Source of the DNA: Sipunculus nudus
Lineage: Eukaryota; Annelida; Sipuncula; Golfingiida; Sipunculidae
Direction of reading: 5' to 3'
Assembly: GCA_026874595.1 (NCBI GenBank)
Contig: CM049318.1
Location: 6,339,741-6,403,740 of the forward strand
Length of the DNA stretch: 64,000 nucleotides
In this document: piece after piece, positions 35,535 to 48,540 of the stretch
Layout of the letters: the number at the start of each line of letters is the position of its first letter
How positions within the stretch are numbered: position 1 is the first letter of the stretch
Notes under the pieces: generated by a model
The model's input: the letters and a program-made list of their open reading frames with translations, nothing else
What the model was told of the DNA's origin: nothing
Databases searched by the model: none
Translations under genes and position numbers: made by a program

Positions 35535-35740
35535 TCACTTTAGGACAAGAAACTTAATCAAAATAAAGTCATCATTTGGTAGTGGAAGCACGGTTCTAGT
35601 ACACATCTTGGTGTCACTTGAATCCCCCTTCTTATTGTTAGCTTCATCATTAATTGGATTTTCCGTCGAACTTATGGCAGCTTGAGCTAGAAAAGCCTCT
35701 TCTGGGAAACACTTAAAGCTCTGATAAAGTTCAGTCAATG
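35535..35740 (-). CDS. Possible terminal exon on the minus strand, product unknown
   Basis: Read on the minus strand, 'ttttttactgtag' just before 35,740 is a good splice acceptor. The frame that follows is open for 67 codons to a TGA at 35,535-35,537. It reads LTELYQSFKCFPEEAFLAQA, then a polar stretch with NDEANNKKGDSSD, and ends NDDFILIKFLVLK. The composition is protein-like and unlike the AT-driven frames nearby. No domain is recognised. No partner exon was identified upstream (higher coordinates), so confidence is limited. Confidence 0.3.
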
Positions 35741-37734
35741 CTACAGTAAAAAATCTGATTGTAATAGCTGCAGGGATAAGGACAGCATTTGAGGGCCTTG
35801 CAGACTAGACAGGCAGTGTGCCTTCTGCATATGGCAGGGACTGATAGAATGAAGATGGCATTAGCCAGGTCCATTAGTACAGAACTGGGGACATGTAGGG
35901 CCTGTAATCACCTGTCTTCTTATTCTTTACCACCACATCTTCTCTTGGTTCACTGATCTTCATCTTGCTTGCCTTTCACACTTGTGTACTTGTCAATGAG
36001 GAAAGAAATGTCATCTTAGAAAGGTCCTGCTTAAAGCTGTGGATCTCGTCCCATCATGACTCATAGCAGCTGTAGAAAAGGTAGTCAGGGAAGTGGGGAA
36101 AAAATGATAGTATTAAGAAAAACACAAAGAGTTTAAGAGTTCTACAAAAACACAGGTTTGTGTTAACTTTACTTTGTGCTTGGCATATAAAGTGTTCACC
36201 ATTCAGTTTTATCTAGCCTTTGCTTACAAGTTAAATTCAACTTGTTACACATACAGAGAGAAATTGATACAGTGGGACTGTGGGAGTTTGGATGTATGTC
36301 ATCATGTAAGTTGCTAGGGTAGATTTTAATTGACTAGTTATAGTGGTGGTTCTTCGGCCATAACCTATCTTTCCAGCTATTAAACATAAAGAAGATAAAT
36401 CTAGTTGGGTAAAGATTAACTTACATACAAAGCTGACACAAAACGCTTGAGATCTAAGAAATAATCTCTTCGCCACACCTATTTGGGCCCCAGGTGTTCA
36501 GTTGGCCAAATGATATTATAATGCATGGGTGTGCTATATGTCTTTGCGTCAGACGCAAGTAAACTTGTTTACACTCACAGCAGCACCTCAGGATCAGCTA
36601 AGTCATGGCTCATACAAAGGCACTAGATAACGATGAAATAGCTGTATTATACCTAAAACAGTAATCCTGTTGACACATCAGGTTGGACTGTCATGACCTA
36701 ATTCTATTTCAGATGCAAGGTTTACCAGAGGATATAAACTAAATAAGATGAAACAACATGCATGTGATGGGTACAGCTGGTTTTCATACATCTAGAGAAT
36801 GCTTCTTTAATTAAAGGTAACATCAAGTCAGGCAACTAAAGAATGCTTCTTTAAAGGACATAAGTCATAACCTTTACATCTGGAAAGTTCTATAGTGCTG
36901 TTAAAGGGGTCCATTCCATACCAGGTATGTTAAATAGTATGAAATATAGTCTGTCCATCTCAGAATATTTGTTCTGAAACATTTGGCTAACTCTTGTACA
37001 CAAGTGGCAAGAGATGTACTTGCATTACAGTGGTGCATCACCCATTCATGATGAGCATGCCACCTGGCAGCAGTACCATGCATTATTGCAAATCAAGATT
37101 TTTACAAGCTTCAAACTGGTTTTTCTTCTGTGTTTGTTCTCCTTATATTGGAGTTGTCTGACATTTATTATCAGAACCTCTGGTCTCACAGTCTTGTTGT
37201 AACATGGTAAACAGCACATGTAGGCCTATGTTGATTGTGTTTACTTTCACAAGAACGTATTATTGAATTGGAGATAGTAAGTCTTTGTGCCTGGATTGTT
37301 TTGCTGGGGAAATTTTTTAACTTGAAACATGCAGTCAAAAGGAACTAATAGGGTGAGATAATAAACATTTTATTAAAAATGTACTTGTACCTTAAATTGA
37401 TTCTCTACATTGTTTTAAACATATGCTGGCCCACTTGCAAAGGCTTGCTATAATGGGTTTTGTCAGGTAGCTATTTGTGCTCAATATAATATAGTCCTTT
37501 CTACTCTGACCACATGATCATTTTAATTTACTCTCCTGTATATATAATATTTTATGATACAAGCCAGAAAAAAGAGTTATGGTAACCTGCACAGATGGTT
37601 CAGCAGTCAATGTTAAGTATCATCTTACTGTTCTTGGGAAATGTCTCCTTATCTTCCTTATCCTTTCCGAAGACCCATGTTAAAAAGTCCTCATAGAGTA
37701 CAGTCAAACCATGTATTGTTAAACTTGTCCTGTC
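35741..37734. other. Unique non-coding DNA
   Basis: No supported gene. A 15-bp interrupted palindrome TTGCGTCAGACGCAA lies near 36,543-36,557. Near-duplicate 'gaatgcttctttaa' phrases lie near 36,797 and 36,841. Confidence 0.5.
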
Positions 37735-38234
37735 TATGCGTCTTTGATGGCTTTCTCATTCAAAAGACAGGTGTTGCCACCTACAAAGATTTTTGCACAG
37801 TGTATGCACCTGCTTATTTCTACGGAGGAAGTTGATAAATCAGCCTGAATTGGGCATATTTTTACATATTGGATAGCTTTATCATGTACAAGACTGGTGG
37901 CGCCATCTACAATAATTTTTGCACAGTGTATGTCCCTGCTTATATTGCTGGAGGGGTTTCACATATCACTCTGAAATTGGGCATATGTGTATATATCTTC
38001 ATTGTATACAAAACATGTGGTGCCAGCTATAATTAGTTTTGTGTTGTGTGCACCCATGCCAGATTTCAGCAGAGATGTTTGTGTAATTGTTTCTTGTTCA
38101 AAATGTTTAGTACTGGTACCTGCATTGTTCATATACATGTTATGCATGTACTTGAAAAGTAATGGTCCAGCATTGCAGTATTATACCTGGTGTATATCAG
38201 ATTGCACAGGTTTGCATTAGGCCTGAAGGCCTTG
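37735..38234 (+). mobile_element. Family 2 copy, 5'-truncated
   Basis: About three ~133-bp units with degenerate palindromes (GGTGTTGCCACC near 37,770, GGTGGCGCCATC at 37,897) lead to the family 2 3' end: CACAGGTTTGC, hairpin AGGCCT-GA-AGGCCT (38,219-38,232) and CTTG at 38,231-38,234 followed by T. No 5' end was found upstream. Confidence 0.7.
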
Positions 38235-40185
38235 TATTATAACTTGATAAAACCTGCTTGTCAAACCTAGGATGTGTCAGAGGTTTTCCAAAGTCCTTTC
38301 TGACTATGAATGACACAACAAAGTTTTTTGTATTTACTATTTTGTAAGTGCACACATCTGGCAGGTAACTGAAAACCCTTGCTTACTTTAACATTTTCCT
38401 GTTACACACTTCATCTGACTGTGAACAAAATCATGCTTGCTGCTCTCACAGGGGATGAAATCCATTTACATTGTAGAAGTGCAGCAGCGAATTTTGTTCA
38501 ACCACAAATGTCCCAGGATATAGGGCATCTTGAAGGAAAGGATGTAATACATTTTCATACAGTAAAGTTCACCCAAAAGCTAATCACTTAAGTAAATGAT
38601 CTGCTTAAACCAATTAATGCAGTGACTTTAAAAAAATGTGGATTAATTTTATATTTATATAAACAATAAATCATAAGACTTTGTAAAGTATTTTTTCTGA
38701 GCATTTTTATTCCAAGACAGTTAAGTGAATAGACAGAAAGACAGCCAGAAAAAGAGGAATCTTTAATGAACTGGGAGTGTTGAAGAAGTTGTGAGTCCAT
38801 AGAAACAGTCATGCATGAGTGTGTGGGAACAATCTCATTCAACTGAAAAAAAAAAGCTTTTAGCAAGAAGATCTTAACATCAGCAATTAAAACAAAGTTA
38901 ACACTAAGGACGTTTTCCTTTTTTATGAACTGTGTGGTATCCCTTAAAAAAAATGCCTGACTAGCCCTCATAGTTGAATGAAAGAATATTCTGGTTGTCT
39001 TTGTTTGTACGGGTTAAATTTTGTAATATAAGCATGAAAGGGAAACCATTGCGAAAGTAAAACCTTGAAGAAGAGGTCCCATCATCGAAGATAAGTAGAA
39101 AGGCAAATGATTTATATTACTAATATTATTAAATAGATCGTGCATGTTACTTGTGAATGAAAGATTACTATTATAAATGATATCCTGTTTTTCAAATTAT
39201 CTGCTAGTAATTGGTGCAGTTGATACAACTTTGCTCATTTATTATATCATAAATAATATTGGCTATTTTCTACGCAGGTTATTTAATGGTAAGATCACAA
39301 AAAAAGATCGAACCCTCACAAAACAAGTAAAAATCGCAAAATTTTAACCTTGCAATTATTAAGCTATCCACAGTGTATTTTGTTTTTAAAACTAAATGTG
39401 TATGTGTTTAGGGCAGGCAGTGGCTATGTTTGGCTCTTCCAGCAAACAGAACCTATAAAATGATGAATTTCAGAAATGTAGCATATATGATCATTAAATA
39501 TCAAGTTTTCTGTAGATAGGGCAAGATATAATTCAGGGACCATTGTTTGTTGTTTTGATGCATATCAGACTACATACCGGTAAGTGGGGTTTGTTGCAAA
39601 TTACAGTAATTGTCAAATCAGCATTTGGGATTTAAAGTGGAAAGCCTCGGAGGTCTTTCAAGTGCTGTGCCTTTGACAGTAGACTGTCCTTCTCTGAAAG
39701 AGAAGATATTTACCATATACAATTAGGCAAGACTGAGGAAGACCTTTTTGTTTATTCCTAAATCCTCAAGGGTTGTCTTGTAGTTTTAAATCCTCTCATG
39801 TGCAATTGATTAAGGAACATAGAAGCCTTTAATCAAGTCTGTAGCCTGGCTCAGATATTTCAAGATAAAGGTCATTTGGATGCTTTCAATGCAGGTACAT
39901 GTCAATTTGTGCTTTTATTGTATCCAAAAAGACATCTCAGAACAAAAAACTTGACCATTAAGGATGATGGAACTACCTGTGTTCTAATGGAACAAGAATA
40001 GCTTGTTTATTTTAGCTCTGATTTTCTACAAAAAAAGGGACATGATTTGATATCTAATACTCTACTACAAACACTGCAGATAAGAAGTGCAGATCAATGG
40101 ATAATTTGTATGGAGAGGATAGTGTTGACTTGTCATTAACAGCCAGATATTTATACGAGAAGTACTTTCACCTATATATGATTTT
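38235..40185. other. Unique AT-rich non-coding DNA
   Basis: A 127-codon minus-strand frame (38,588-38,971) is rich in F, L, S and K and has no domain or splice context; I do not call it. An open stretch after 'ctgctctcacag' at 38,452 is noted among the rejected items. Confidence 0.5.
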
Positions 40186-42096
40186 TTAGCTCAGCTGACT
40201 ATAAGTCATCTGAGCTATAGTCGTGGTCCATTGTCCGTCGTCCGTCCGTCTGTCCGTCCGTCCGTCCGTCCGTCCGTAGATGTGGCACGTTTTCAAACCG
40301 TAAGACCTAGGATTCCAAAATTCAGCATAATGTTAGATGTCCCCAAGATCTCCTACCAAGCCGAAAACTGGGTCTTTGCGACTTCGTTCCTTTGAGAAAT
40401 TAAGGAAAAACCTCAATTTTTTATTAAAATCCTATTTTCACACTTCAGGACTGCCTAATATCAAAACCACTCATCTGTTTTTCCTCATATTTACCATAAA
40501 TATTCTTCCATATAGTTCCTATGTACATGCCAGAAATTAAGTCTGTTAAGTATAAATTCTTTAAGTTATGGGCCCAAACATAATGGACTTTGTAAAAAAT
40601 CAGGAAAAATATTTACTCACTTAACATGAAAAATTTTGAAACTAGAGTCTATTTTCCCAAGTATATAACTATGTTTAATTAAGATTCAATTGCTTACCAA
40701 AAATTAGATCTGAATTTTGTAAATTTTTTAAGTAATTAGCATAAAAATAAAATCAGTACCTTAAATTTTGCCCAACTTTGACCATGGCACGTTTTTTTCC
40801 TGTAAGTACCATTGATTTAATTTTCACAGCATGTAAACATAAATATTTAATTTGTTTAAATCTGAAATTTGGAAATAAAAGCTTGAAAATTAAGCTAGTT
40901 ATTGATTTTTTTCTTGAGGCTCTATTGTAGTCATTTGCTTTGATTAGAGGTTACAGATGCAGGGTCCCACTCCAGGTCACTGGAAGTCAGCTATGCCAGG
41001 GTTTCTGATTTGTTACAGTCACTGGGGGAGATCCCCTGCTGTGACAGGTGTACAGTTATTCTCATATCACCACCCCCAATATCACCCCCCCCCCCCCCGC
41101 AAACCCAACCCACCAAGTGTTATGCAGTATTGTTATTGTTTTCACTGTATCTCCTTAATTGTATTGCTGTTTCCACTCTAATATGCAAAAACTTTCCTTG
41201 AAAAAGTAATTCAAAGTGTTATCCAGAAGATGCAATGTTGTGTAATGTAGCATTTTTAAAGAAATCATTTTTCTTTTAAATCATTTTACCAATCATAATG
41301 GAACCCATCAGTATGCTTAAATTATGATAAAATATGAAGCACATTATGGATAAATAAAGACACAATTAAAAATTGTGAAATCTTAATCAAGTATTTTTTT
41401 TAGATCTTTATTGTTTTGCAGATTTAAAAGATATATTTTTGTGGTAAAAAATAAATAAACATTTGTATGCATGATGTGGTGTTATCTGACAAGATTGAGA
41501 TTTATGATGATGCAATTGAGAATTATGAATCAACTTTTATATTCAGATATATATGTTATATTGAAAATGTATAGATATATAAACTTAAATTTTAAAAAAA
41601 AATTGATGTGATAAAAAAATGAGGATTTATTACAAACATTTGTTCATTATTTTCCTGCATCAGCAGAATTTGAGATCAGGCTTTGTTTGCCATGTTTTAT
41701 GTTGTTAATTAGTTATATTTCAACTGTATACATTTCATAAAAAAAAACATATATTTAATAATATATATTATACAAAAAAAAGATTCGATTGAACAAATGT
41801 TTAAACTACTGAAATGTCAACAGTTAATCGAAAAGCCAACTAATGATCATGGTAATTGTACAGATCATTTGTTCACAAACTGCTCACATGCTTCAGTTTC
41901 AACATTAGGAAACACATGGTCAGGTCACAAAATATTATTTGCAACAATTTCTTGCTCATCAATACAAACCAATCATATAAACCAACCATGGCCTTTATTA
42001 CCTCTTCCTCTTACACTTTATCTCCATTTGATTTTATTTTAGATTTTTACCTTCAAGGTTAACGTCAGCTGAGCACAGTGACCCATAGGTCCCTTG
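40186..42096 (+). mobile_element. Family 1 element, complete (1.9 kb)
   Basis: The 5' end is TTAGCTCAGCTGACT with its pairing AGTCATCTGAGCT, then a (TCCG/TCTG) tract (40,236-40,278). The 3' end has CAGCTGAGC at 42,066-42,074, a GACC-CATA-GGTC stem and CTTG at 42,093-42,096 followed by T. The body differs from the 12-15 kb copy: instead of ~340-bp units it has the long AT-rich sequence shared with 42.9-46.6 kb ('cctaatatcaaaaccact', 'atgggcccaaacataatg'). Only the two ends are shared with the shorter-unit form. A 14-C run lies at 41,085-41,098. No coding capacity was seen. Confidence 0.75.
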
Positions 42097-42500
42097 TTTT
42101 TAATACAGCATGTCTGGAGGAGATTCTACAGCTGGTGATAAGCAGTTATAAGATGAGTCTTCATGTCATTTTCATGTGCCATAAATGTCATGTGTTGCAT
42201 CAGTAGCTCACAGTCAGACCAGCTTGCGGGCCACTTCAACTAGATAATACTAACCAGGTTTACATACCCAGTATTCTGATAATCCAAACATCAGCCATAC
42301 TGAAGAAACAACTGACATTGAGATTAAGTGAATATAGCATCTAATAGAACATTGAAATGCAGCATAATTCTGACCCATGACCTTTTAGAAAGATGCATTA
42401 CTTGTTTGGAGACATGGAAGATGTCACTGATTAAAGACTCATTGTCAATGCCATTAATTATGATTTAATAAAAAAAAACTATTTTAATCTATAAATCCCA
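42097..42500. other. Unique non-coding DNA between two nested elements
   Basis: No repeat recognised and no supported gene. Confidence 0.5.
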
Positions 42501-43964
42501 GCATCTGTTTAACTTGAGCACAGCGTCTAGACGTCTAGTCACAATGTTTAGATGCAGAATTCCCAGATTATTGGAACTATATCAACAACAGTTTGAAAAA
42601 ACTTGGTTTGCATTTTAAGCGAATTGTGTTTATCATCAGGTCACATGTGAACTGCTGCGCCCTCATTTTGGTTGACCTCTGACCTTTCCTCGCTGCCCAG
42701 CATCCATTTGTGCATCTGTTTCCACACATAAACCCACATACAACAGTTTGAAAAAACTTGGTTTGCATTTTAAGCGAATCAGGTTTATCATCAGGTCACA
42801 TGTGAACTGCTGCCCCCTCATTAGCTCAGCTGACTATAAGTCATCTGAGCTATAGTCGTGGTCCTTTGGCCGTCGTCTGGCCGTCCGGCCATTAACAGGG
42901 CATGTTTTAAAACCGTTGGACCTATGAATCCAAAACTTTGCATACCATTAGATGTCCCAAAAATCTCCTACCATACCAAAAATTGGGTCATTAGGACTTT
43001 GTTCCTTTGAGATATTAAGGAAAAACCTCCGTTTTCCATAAAAAAAGCCATTGTTACAATTCAAGGCTGCCTAATATCAAAACCACTGATCTGTTTTTGA
43101 TCATATTTAGTATTCATATACTTCCATACATTTTCTATGAATATACCAAAATTAGGTCAGTATTGTTTATTATTTTGAAGTTATGGGCCCAAATATAATG
43201 CAATTTTAAAAAAATCACGAAATATATTTACTCACTTAACATGAGAATTGCTGAAGCTGGAGACATTTTTTCAGGAATATAACTTCATTTAATCAAGATT
43301 CAATTGTTTACTCAAAATTAGATCTGAATTTTGCAAATTTGTCAAGTTATTAGCATAAATAAAAAATGAATACCTCAAATTTTGTCCAACTTTGGCAATG
43401 GCACATTTTTTCCCTGTAAGCACTGTTGATTTAAATTTCATAACATATATACACAAGGATTTAATCTTTTAAAATCTGAAATTTCAAAGGAATTGATTGA
43501 AAAGAGCAGTTTTTATTCAAGTTTCCATACACCATGTCAAGTGTTGTTTACATCTAGCCCACCTGGTAGTACAGCCTTCACTTGCATTATGTAACCGACC
43601 CCAGGCAGCTTGCATTAGCTCAGCTTGGCCACTACCAGCAGGCTTCCCCTCTGCCCTGCACTCCCTCCCCCCCCCCCCCCCAATGGTGCATTAACTAGAT
43701 GAATGTTATAATTTTCTGTATTTTATTTTATTCTTGGCTATGCTACATTTTAGATTTTGTATTGTACCAACAGGGTTACAATGATTTAAGTGCACATTTA
43801 ATTGTGTCCACAAAGTGGTGTATTGCTATGAAAGTGTGGATGTTCATCAGATAAGTAATTCCTTACTTCAGAAGAGTTAAAAACTTCCCCAAGTGTGAAA
43901 TTGAATATTAATTCCAGTAATAAATTATAGCTGAGATAGTAATTAAGCACAATGATATTGTTTT

Positions 43965-46605
43965 TTAGCTCAGCTGACTATAAGTCATCTGAGCTATAGT
44001 CGTGGTCCATTGTCCGTCGTCCGTCCGTCTGTCCGTCCGTCAGTCCGTTTGTCCGTCCGTCCGTAGATGTGGCACGTTTTGAAACCGTAAGACCTAGGAA
44101 TCCAAAATTTGGCATAATGTTAGCTGTCCCCAAGCTCTCCTACCAAGCCAAAAAATGGGTCTTTGCGACTTTGTTCCTTTGAGAAATTAAGGAAAAACCT
44201 CAATTTTTTATTAAAAACCTATTTTCACACTTTAGGGCTGCCTAATATCAAAACCACTCATCTGTTTTTCCTCATATTTACCATAAATATTCCTCTATAT
44301 AGTTCCTATGTACATGCCTGAAATTATGTCTGTATTATATAATTTAAGAAAGTTATGGGCCAGAACATAATGCATTTTGTAAAAAATCAGGAAAGATATT
44401 TGATCACTTAACACAAAACTTGTTAAAGCTATGGACTTTTTTTCAAGTAATATAACTTTAATTAATCAAAATTAAATTGTATACCCAAAATTAGATCAAA
44501 ATCTTTTAAATTTTTTAAAATATTAGCAAAAACAAAAAATTGGTACCTTAAATTTTGCCTAACTTTGACCATGGCACGTTTTTTTCCTGTAAGTACTGTG
44601 GATTAAATTTTCTCAGCATGTTTTTGTTAGCATTTTGTCTGTTAACACCAAAAATTTGAAACCAGTTGATCAAAAACTGTAGATTTTATTCAAGTTTTCA
44701 AGCACCATGTAACATGTTGTTTACATCAGGCTAGTGTTATGCAGTTTGCAAGAGCTCAGCTCCCCAGCTTAAGCTCTCAGTTCCTAAAATTTGGCATACA
44801 ATTAGATGTCTCTAAAATTCCCTACCATGCCAAGAATTTGGTCACTAGGACTTAATACCTTTGAGATATTAATGAAAAACTTCATTTTTCAATTAAAAAC
44901 CCATTATTACACTTCAATACTGCCTAATATCAAAACCACTGATCTGACTTTAATCATATATAATATACATGTTTTTCAATACATTCTCTGTGCACATGCT
45001 AGAAATGATGTCAGTATTGCGTAATTGTTTTAAGTTATGGGCCCAAACATAATGCACTTTGTAAAAAATCAAGAAATATATTTACTCCCTTAACAAGGGG
45101 CTTGCTGAAGCTAGAGATTTTTTGTCAGGGATGTAAGATTATTTAATCAAGATTCAATTGAATACCCAAAATTAGTTCTGAATTCTTAAAATTTTATAAG
45201 TTATTAGTATAAATATAAAATTAGTACCTTAAATTTTGCCCAACTTTGACCATTTCACTTTTGTTTAATGTGAGCTCTGTTTATATAATTTTCATATCAT
45301 GCACACACAAGGATTTCAGCTTTTTAGTTTAGAAAGCTGAAAGAAATTGGCCAAAAATTGTAGCTTTTATTAATGTTTTTATGAGACCATGTCAGACCTT
45401 GGCTCTCTCCAGCCACTCTTGAGTCACCTGTATGTTGACCTTGTTGAACTTTCAGCAAATTATGCACGCTTGAGGCGAGGCAGATACCGGGGCAGCAAGG
45501 CAGCTTATGGCCAGCCACAGTTGATCCAGGTGTCCAACCCAACTCATCAAGTAGTTTTAACCAACAACATAACAATAAATTAATCAATTTTTATTGGTTT
45601 TTAATAACAAATTAAAGAAAAATAGAAAAGGAATTTGTTAGTTTATATTAATAGGGAAATAACTTGCAGTTACTGATGATATAAGAATCTTGTATTGATG
45701 GATAGAATGTCACATATTCCAAATAACACCATGCAGTCGCCTATGGCATTTTTCAGTTCAATTTTAATAATAAAAAAATAAATCATATTATTCATTACTA
45801 ATCATTAGGGATCATATGAAGGAAATTAATGATAGACAAAGATGCAGTTGATAATATTAATCTAGATTCCTACTGTGTCTAGTGTGTACATTGATGTGAA
45901 ATTAGTCCAAAATAAATATATCACATTTATTTTTTTTAATATAAATAAAAGCCATAAAACCAGGTACTTATGATCATTATTTAAATGTGTGAATTTTGTA
46001 CATTCTGGATTCTCAACACCATTGTTTGGTGAAAACTGAATAAATACCAGACATGGTGGGAATACTTTGCAATTGTATTTAAATACGAATATGAATATGT
46101 ACTCCATTATAAAATTTCTTGCATAAAGAATGGGAATTCAGGAAAAAATGAAAGTATATGAATACCAGTGCAAATACTTTCCAAATGTATTCATAAATGC
46201 ATTCATGAATATATTCTTTAATATTATTTTAATAATCATTTCAGTTATATTTCATTTTAAAAATCATACGATTCTCTTATTATTTTTAATAAAAATTATA
46301 TCTGGGACAATATTTGTAATTTTTTTAATAAATAGTTAAACTCTTATATTATATGTTCTGCTTATAAGTTATATGGCCAAGTCAAAATCTGGGTGACAAT
46401 AGTACTCCATTTGTTAATAAAATAAATGAAATCAATTCTCTTCTCTGTCTCCAAAGGTACTATCAAAATTATACATAAGCTTAACAACAACAACTCATAA
46501 TACAGCTTATACTTATTACCACACAAAACCAGCATGTGCCTCATTTCTAAATCATATTTTTTTATCATATATAACAGCTGAGCGCCGTGACCCATAGGTC
46601 CCTTG
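43965..46605 (+). mobile_element. Family 1 copy nested in another family 1 copy
   Basis: The 5' hairpin at 43,965 is nearly identical to that at 40,186, including the TCCG tract. The nearest matching 3' end is CAGCTGAGC at 46,575-46,583 with a GACC-CATA-GGTC stem and CTTG at 46,602-46,605. A damaged second start lies at 44,752 ('gagctcagctccccagctt'), so this span may be two fused or nested copies. The pairing of these two ends is inferred. Confidence 0.5.
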
Positions 46606-47322
46606 TTCCTCATTCAACCAACAGTGTGTATACTTTATTTGAAAAGATGTTTTTATTTTATCAAATTTACTGAATCTTTTATTTCATTTCAGTGAATAAA
46701 ATTAAGCAAGTACTGAAAACTCCAATGTGCAAAACTTGTTTATAGTGATTCAAGGAATAATCTTGTAGATGCCATGTTGTGGCATTATTTTCTTTTAAAT
46801 TCAGTTTAAACATTTGTGATTTTAAAATAATAAAATAGATGTGTATGCATAATATGACCCAATATGAGCTACACTCTGGATATATAATGATTGCAACTTA
46901 TAATTCAAATATTTTAACTTATATTTTGTTTTTTTTTATTACAAATTTATTAAACTTGTAAATAAATAAAAATGATTCAGATAAAAACTATTAATAGAAA
47001 AAGTGGATATGCTAAAAAAATAGTCTTATATATAAACTTAAATGCATTATTCTCTTGAAAGTGAAATAAAGGTATAAGTCCATTCTGTCCACTTGCCTGT
47101 CCATCTGTAAATTTTTCATATGCATCACAGTACCTCAAAACTGTTACTGTTTTTCTTCATGACAGTCTTGTCAGAATATTAGTTTGCAATAATATATTTA
47201 GAACTTTACTATAACCGAGTAGGAGGGCCCCTTTCCTCTCAGCTTCTCATATGCTTATTTAAATGAAAAACATTACAATAGAACATTTTCATATTTTTGC
47301 ATTTGGTAAAAATTTCAAACTT
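46606..47322 (+). repeat. Body of the outer family 1 element
   Basis: AT-rich sequence between the inner and outer family 1 3' ends, belonging to the 42,821-47,353 element. No coding sequence supported. Confidence 0.5.
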
Positions 47323-47353
47323 CAGCTGAGCGCCGTGACCCATGGGTCCCTTG

Positions 47354-48540
47354 TTTTTTGTTGACCTCTGACCTTTCCTCGCTGCCCAGCGTCCATTTGT
47401 GCATCTGTTTCCACACATAAACCCGCATATCTCGGGAACCGTTTGACCGATCAGGCTAAACATTTTGCACAAATGTAGCCCTTTGATAGCTTTATAACAT
47501 ACACTAAAAATGGTGGCGCCACCTGCAACCATTTTTGCACAGCGTCCATCTGTTCATCTGCCGTGGGATAATATCACTCATATCTCAGCAGTGGTTTGAC
47601 TTATCCACCTGAAATTTTGCAGGTTTATACATCCTGGACAGGTTTCTCGATTTTATGACAGATGGGGCCACCTACATTCACATTTACTCTGCAGACATCC
47701 AAGCTCATATCTATGAAACCGTTTGACTGATTTGGCCAAAATTTTGCATGTGTATAGATCTCACATAACTCTTCATCATAGGCAAAACTGGTGGCGCCAC
47801 CTTTTACCATTTATGCACAGTGTCCATCTGTTCATCTGCCTTGGGATAAAATCACTCATATCTCAGCAGTGGTTTGACTTATCCATCTGAAATTTTGCAG
47901 GTTTATTCATCCTGGAAGCTTTCTCGATTTTATGACAGGTGGCACCACCTACATTCATGTTAACTCTGCAGACACCCAAGGTCATATCTCGGGAACCGTT
48001 TGACCTATTGGGCCAAAATTTTGCATGTGTATAGATCTCACAAAGCTCTTCATCATAGGCAAAACTGGTGGCCCCACCTGCAACCATTTATGCACAGCGT
48101 CCATCTGTTCGTCTGACTTGGGATAAAATCACTCATATCTCAGCAGTGGTTTGACTTATCCACCTGAAATTTTGCAGGTTTATACATCTTTGACAGGTTT
48201 CTTGATTTTATGACAGGTGGCACCGCCTACATTCAGATTTACTCTGCAGACATCCAAGCTCAGATCTCGGGAACCGTTTGACCGATTGGGCCAAAATTTT
48301 GCATGTGTATAGATCTCACATAGCTCTTCATCACTGGCAAAACTGGTGGCACCATCTCTGTTACCATTTATGCACAGCATCCATCTGTTCATCTGCCTTG
48401 GGATAAAATCACTCATATCTCAGCAGTGGTTTGACTTTTCCACCTGAAATTTTGCAGGTTTATACATCCTGGACAATTTTCTTGATTTTATGACAGGTGG
48501 CACCACCTACATTCACGTTTAAGCTGCAGACATCCATGCT
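47354..48540 (+). repeat. ~277-bp dimeric tandem array, second copy
   Basis: Same A/B units as at 7,790-8,775. 'ggtttgactt' recurs near 47,592, 47,873, 48,148 and 48,428. Perfect GGTGGCGCCACC at 47,512 and 47,790, with one-base variants in the other units. The minus strand has several similar short open frames (MVAGGATSFAYDEELCEIYT and on) that reflect the repeat rather than a gene family. Confidence 0.85.

Larger units (their letters stand above)
42821..47353 (+). mobile_element. Family 1 composite element inserted in family 2
   Basis: The 5' hairpin TTAGCTCAGCTGACT begins at 42,821. The 3' end has CAGCTGAGC at 47,323-47,331, then GACCCATGGGTC and CTTG at 47,350-47,353 followed by T. The family 2 sequence is continuous across its two flanks, which fixes both boundaries. 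Its interior contains at least one further family 1 copy (43,965-46,605). A 15-C run lies at 43,667-43,681. The open frames inside are AT-driven and not called. Confidence 0.7.

Noticed and set aside
36543-36557. Palindrome TTGCGTCAGACGCAA
   Set aside because: A single short palindrome in unique sequence with no associated structure; expected occasionally by chance.
38452-38591. Exon-like frame after 'ctgctctcacag' (DEIHLHCRSAAANFVQPQMS and on)
   Set aside because: It runs to a stop only a few bases before a possible donor, no partner exon is seen, and the evidence is too thin for a feature.
38588-38971. 127-codon minus-strand frame
   Set aside because: Composition is driven by AT-rich sequence (F, L, S, K, I), with no domain and no splice context.
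47625-48416. Several similar minus-strand frames (MVAGGATSFAYDEELCEIYT type) that look like a small gene family
   Set aside because: They coincide with the ~138-bp tandem units and palindrome; similarity is due to the repeat, and starts and stops vary without codon-type conservation.
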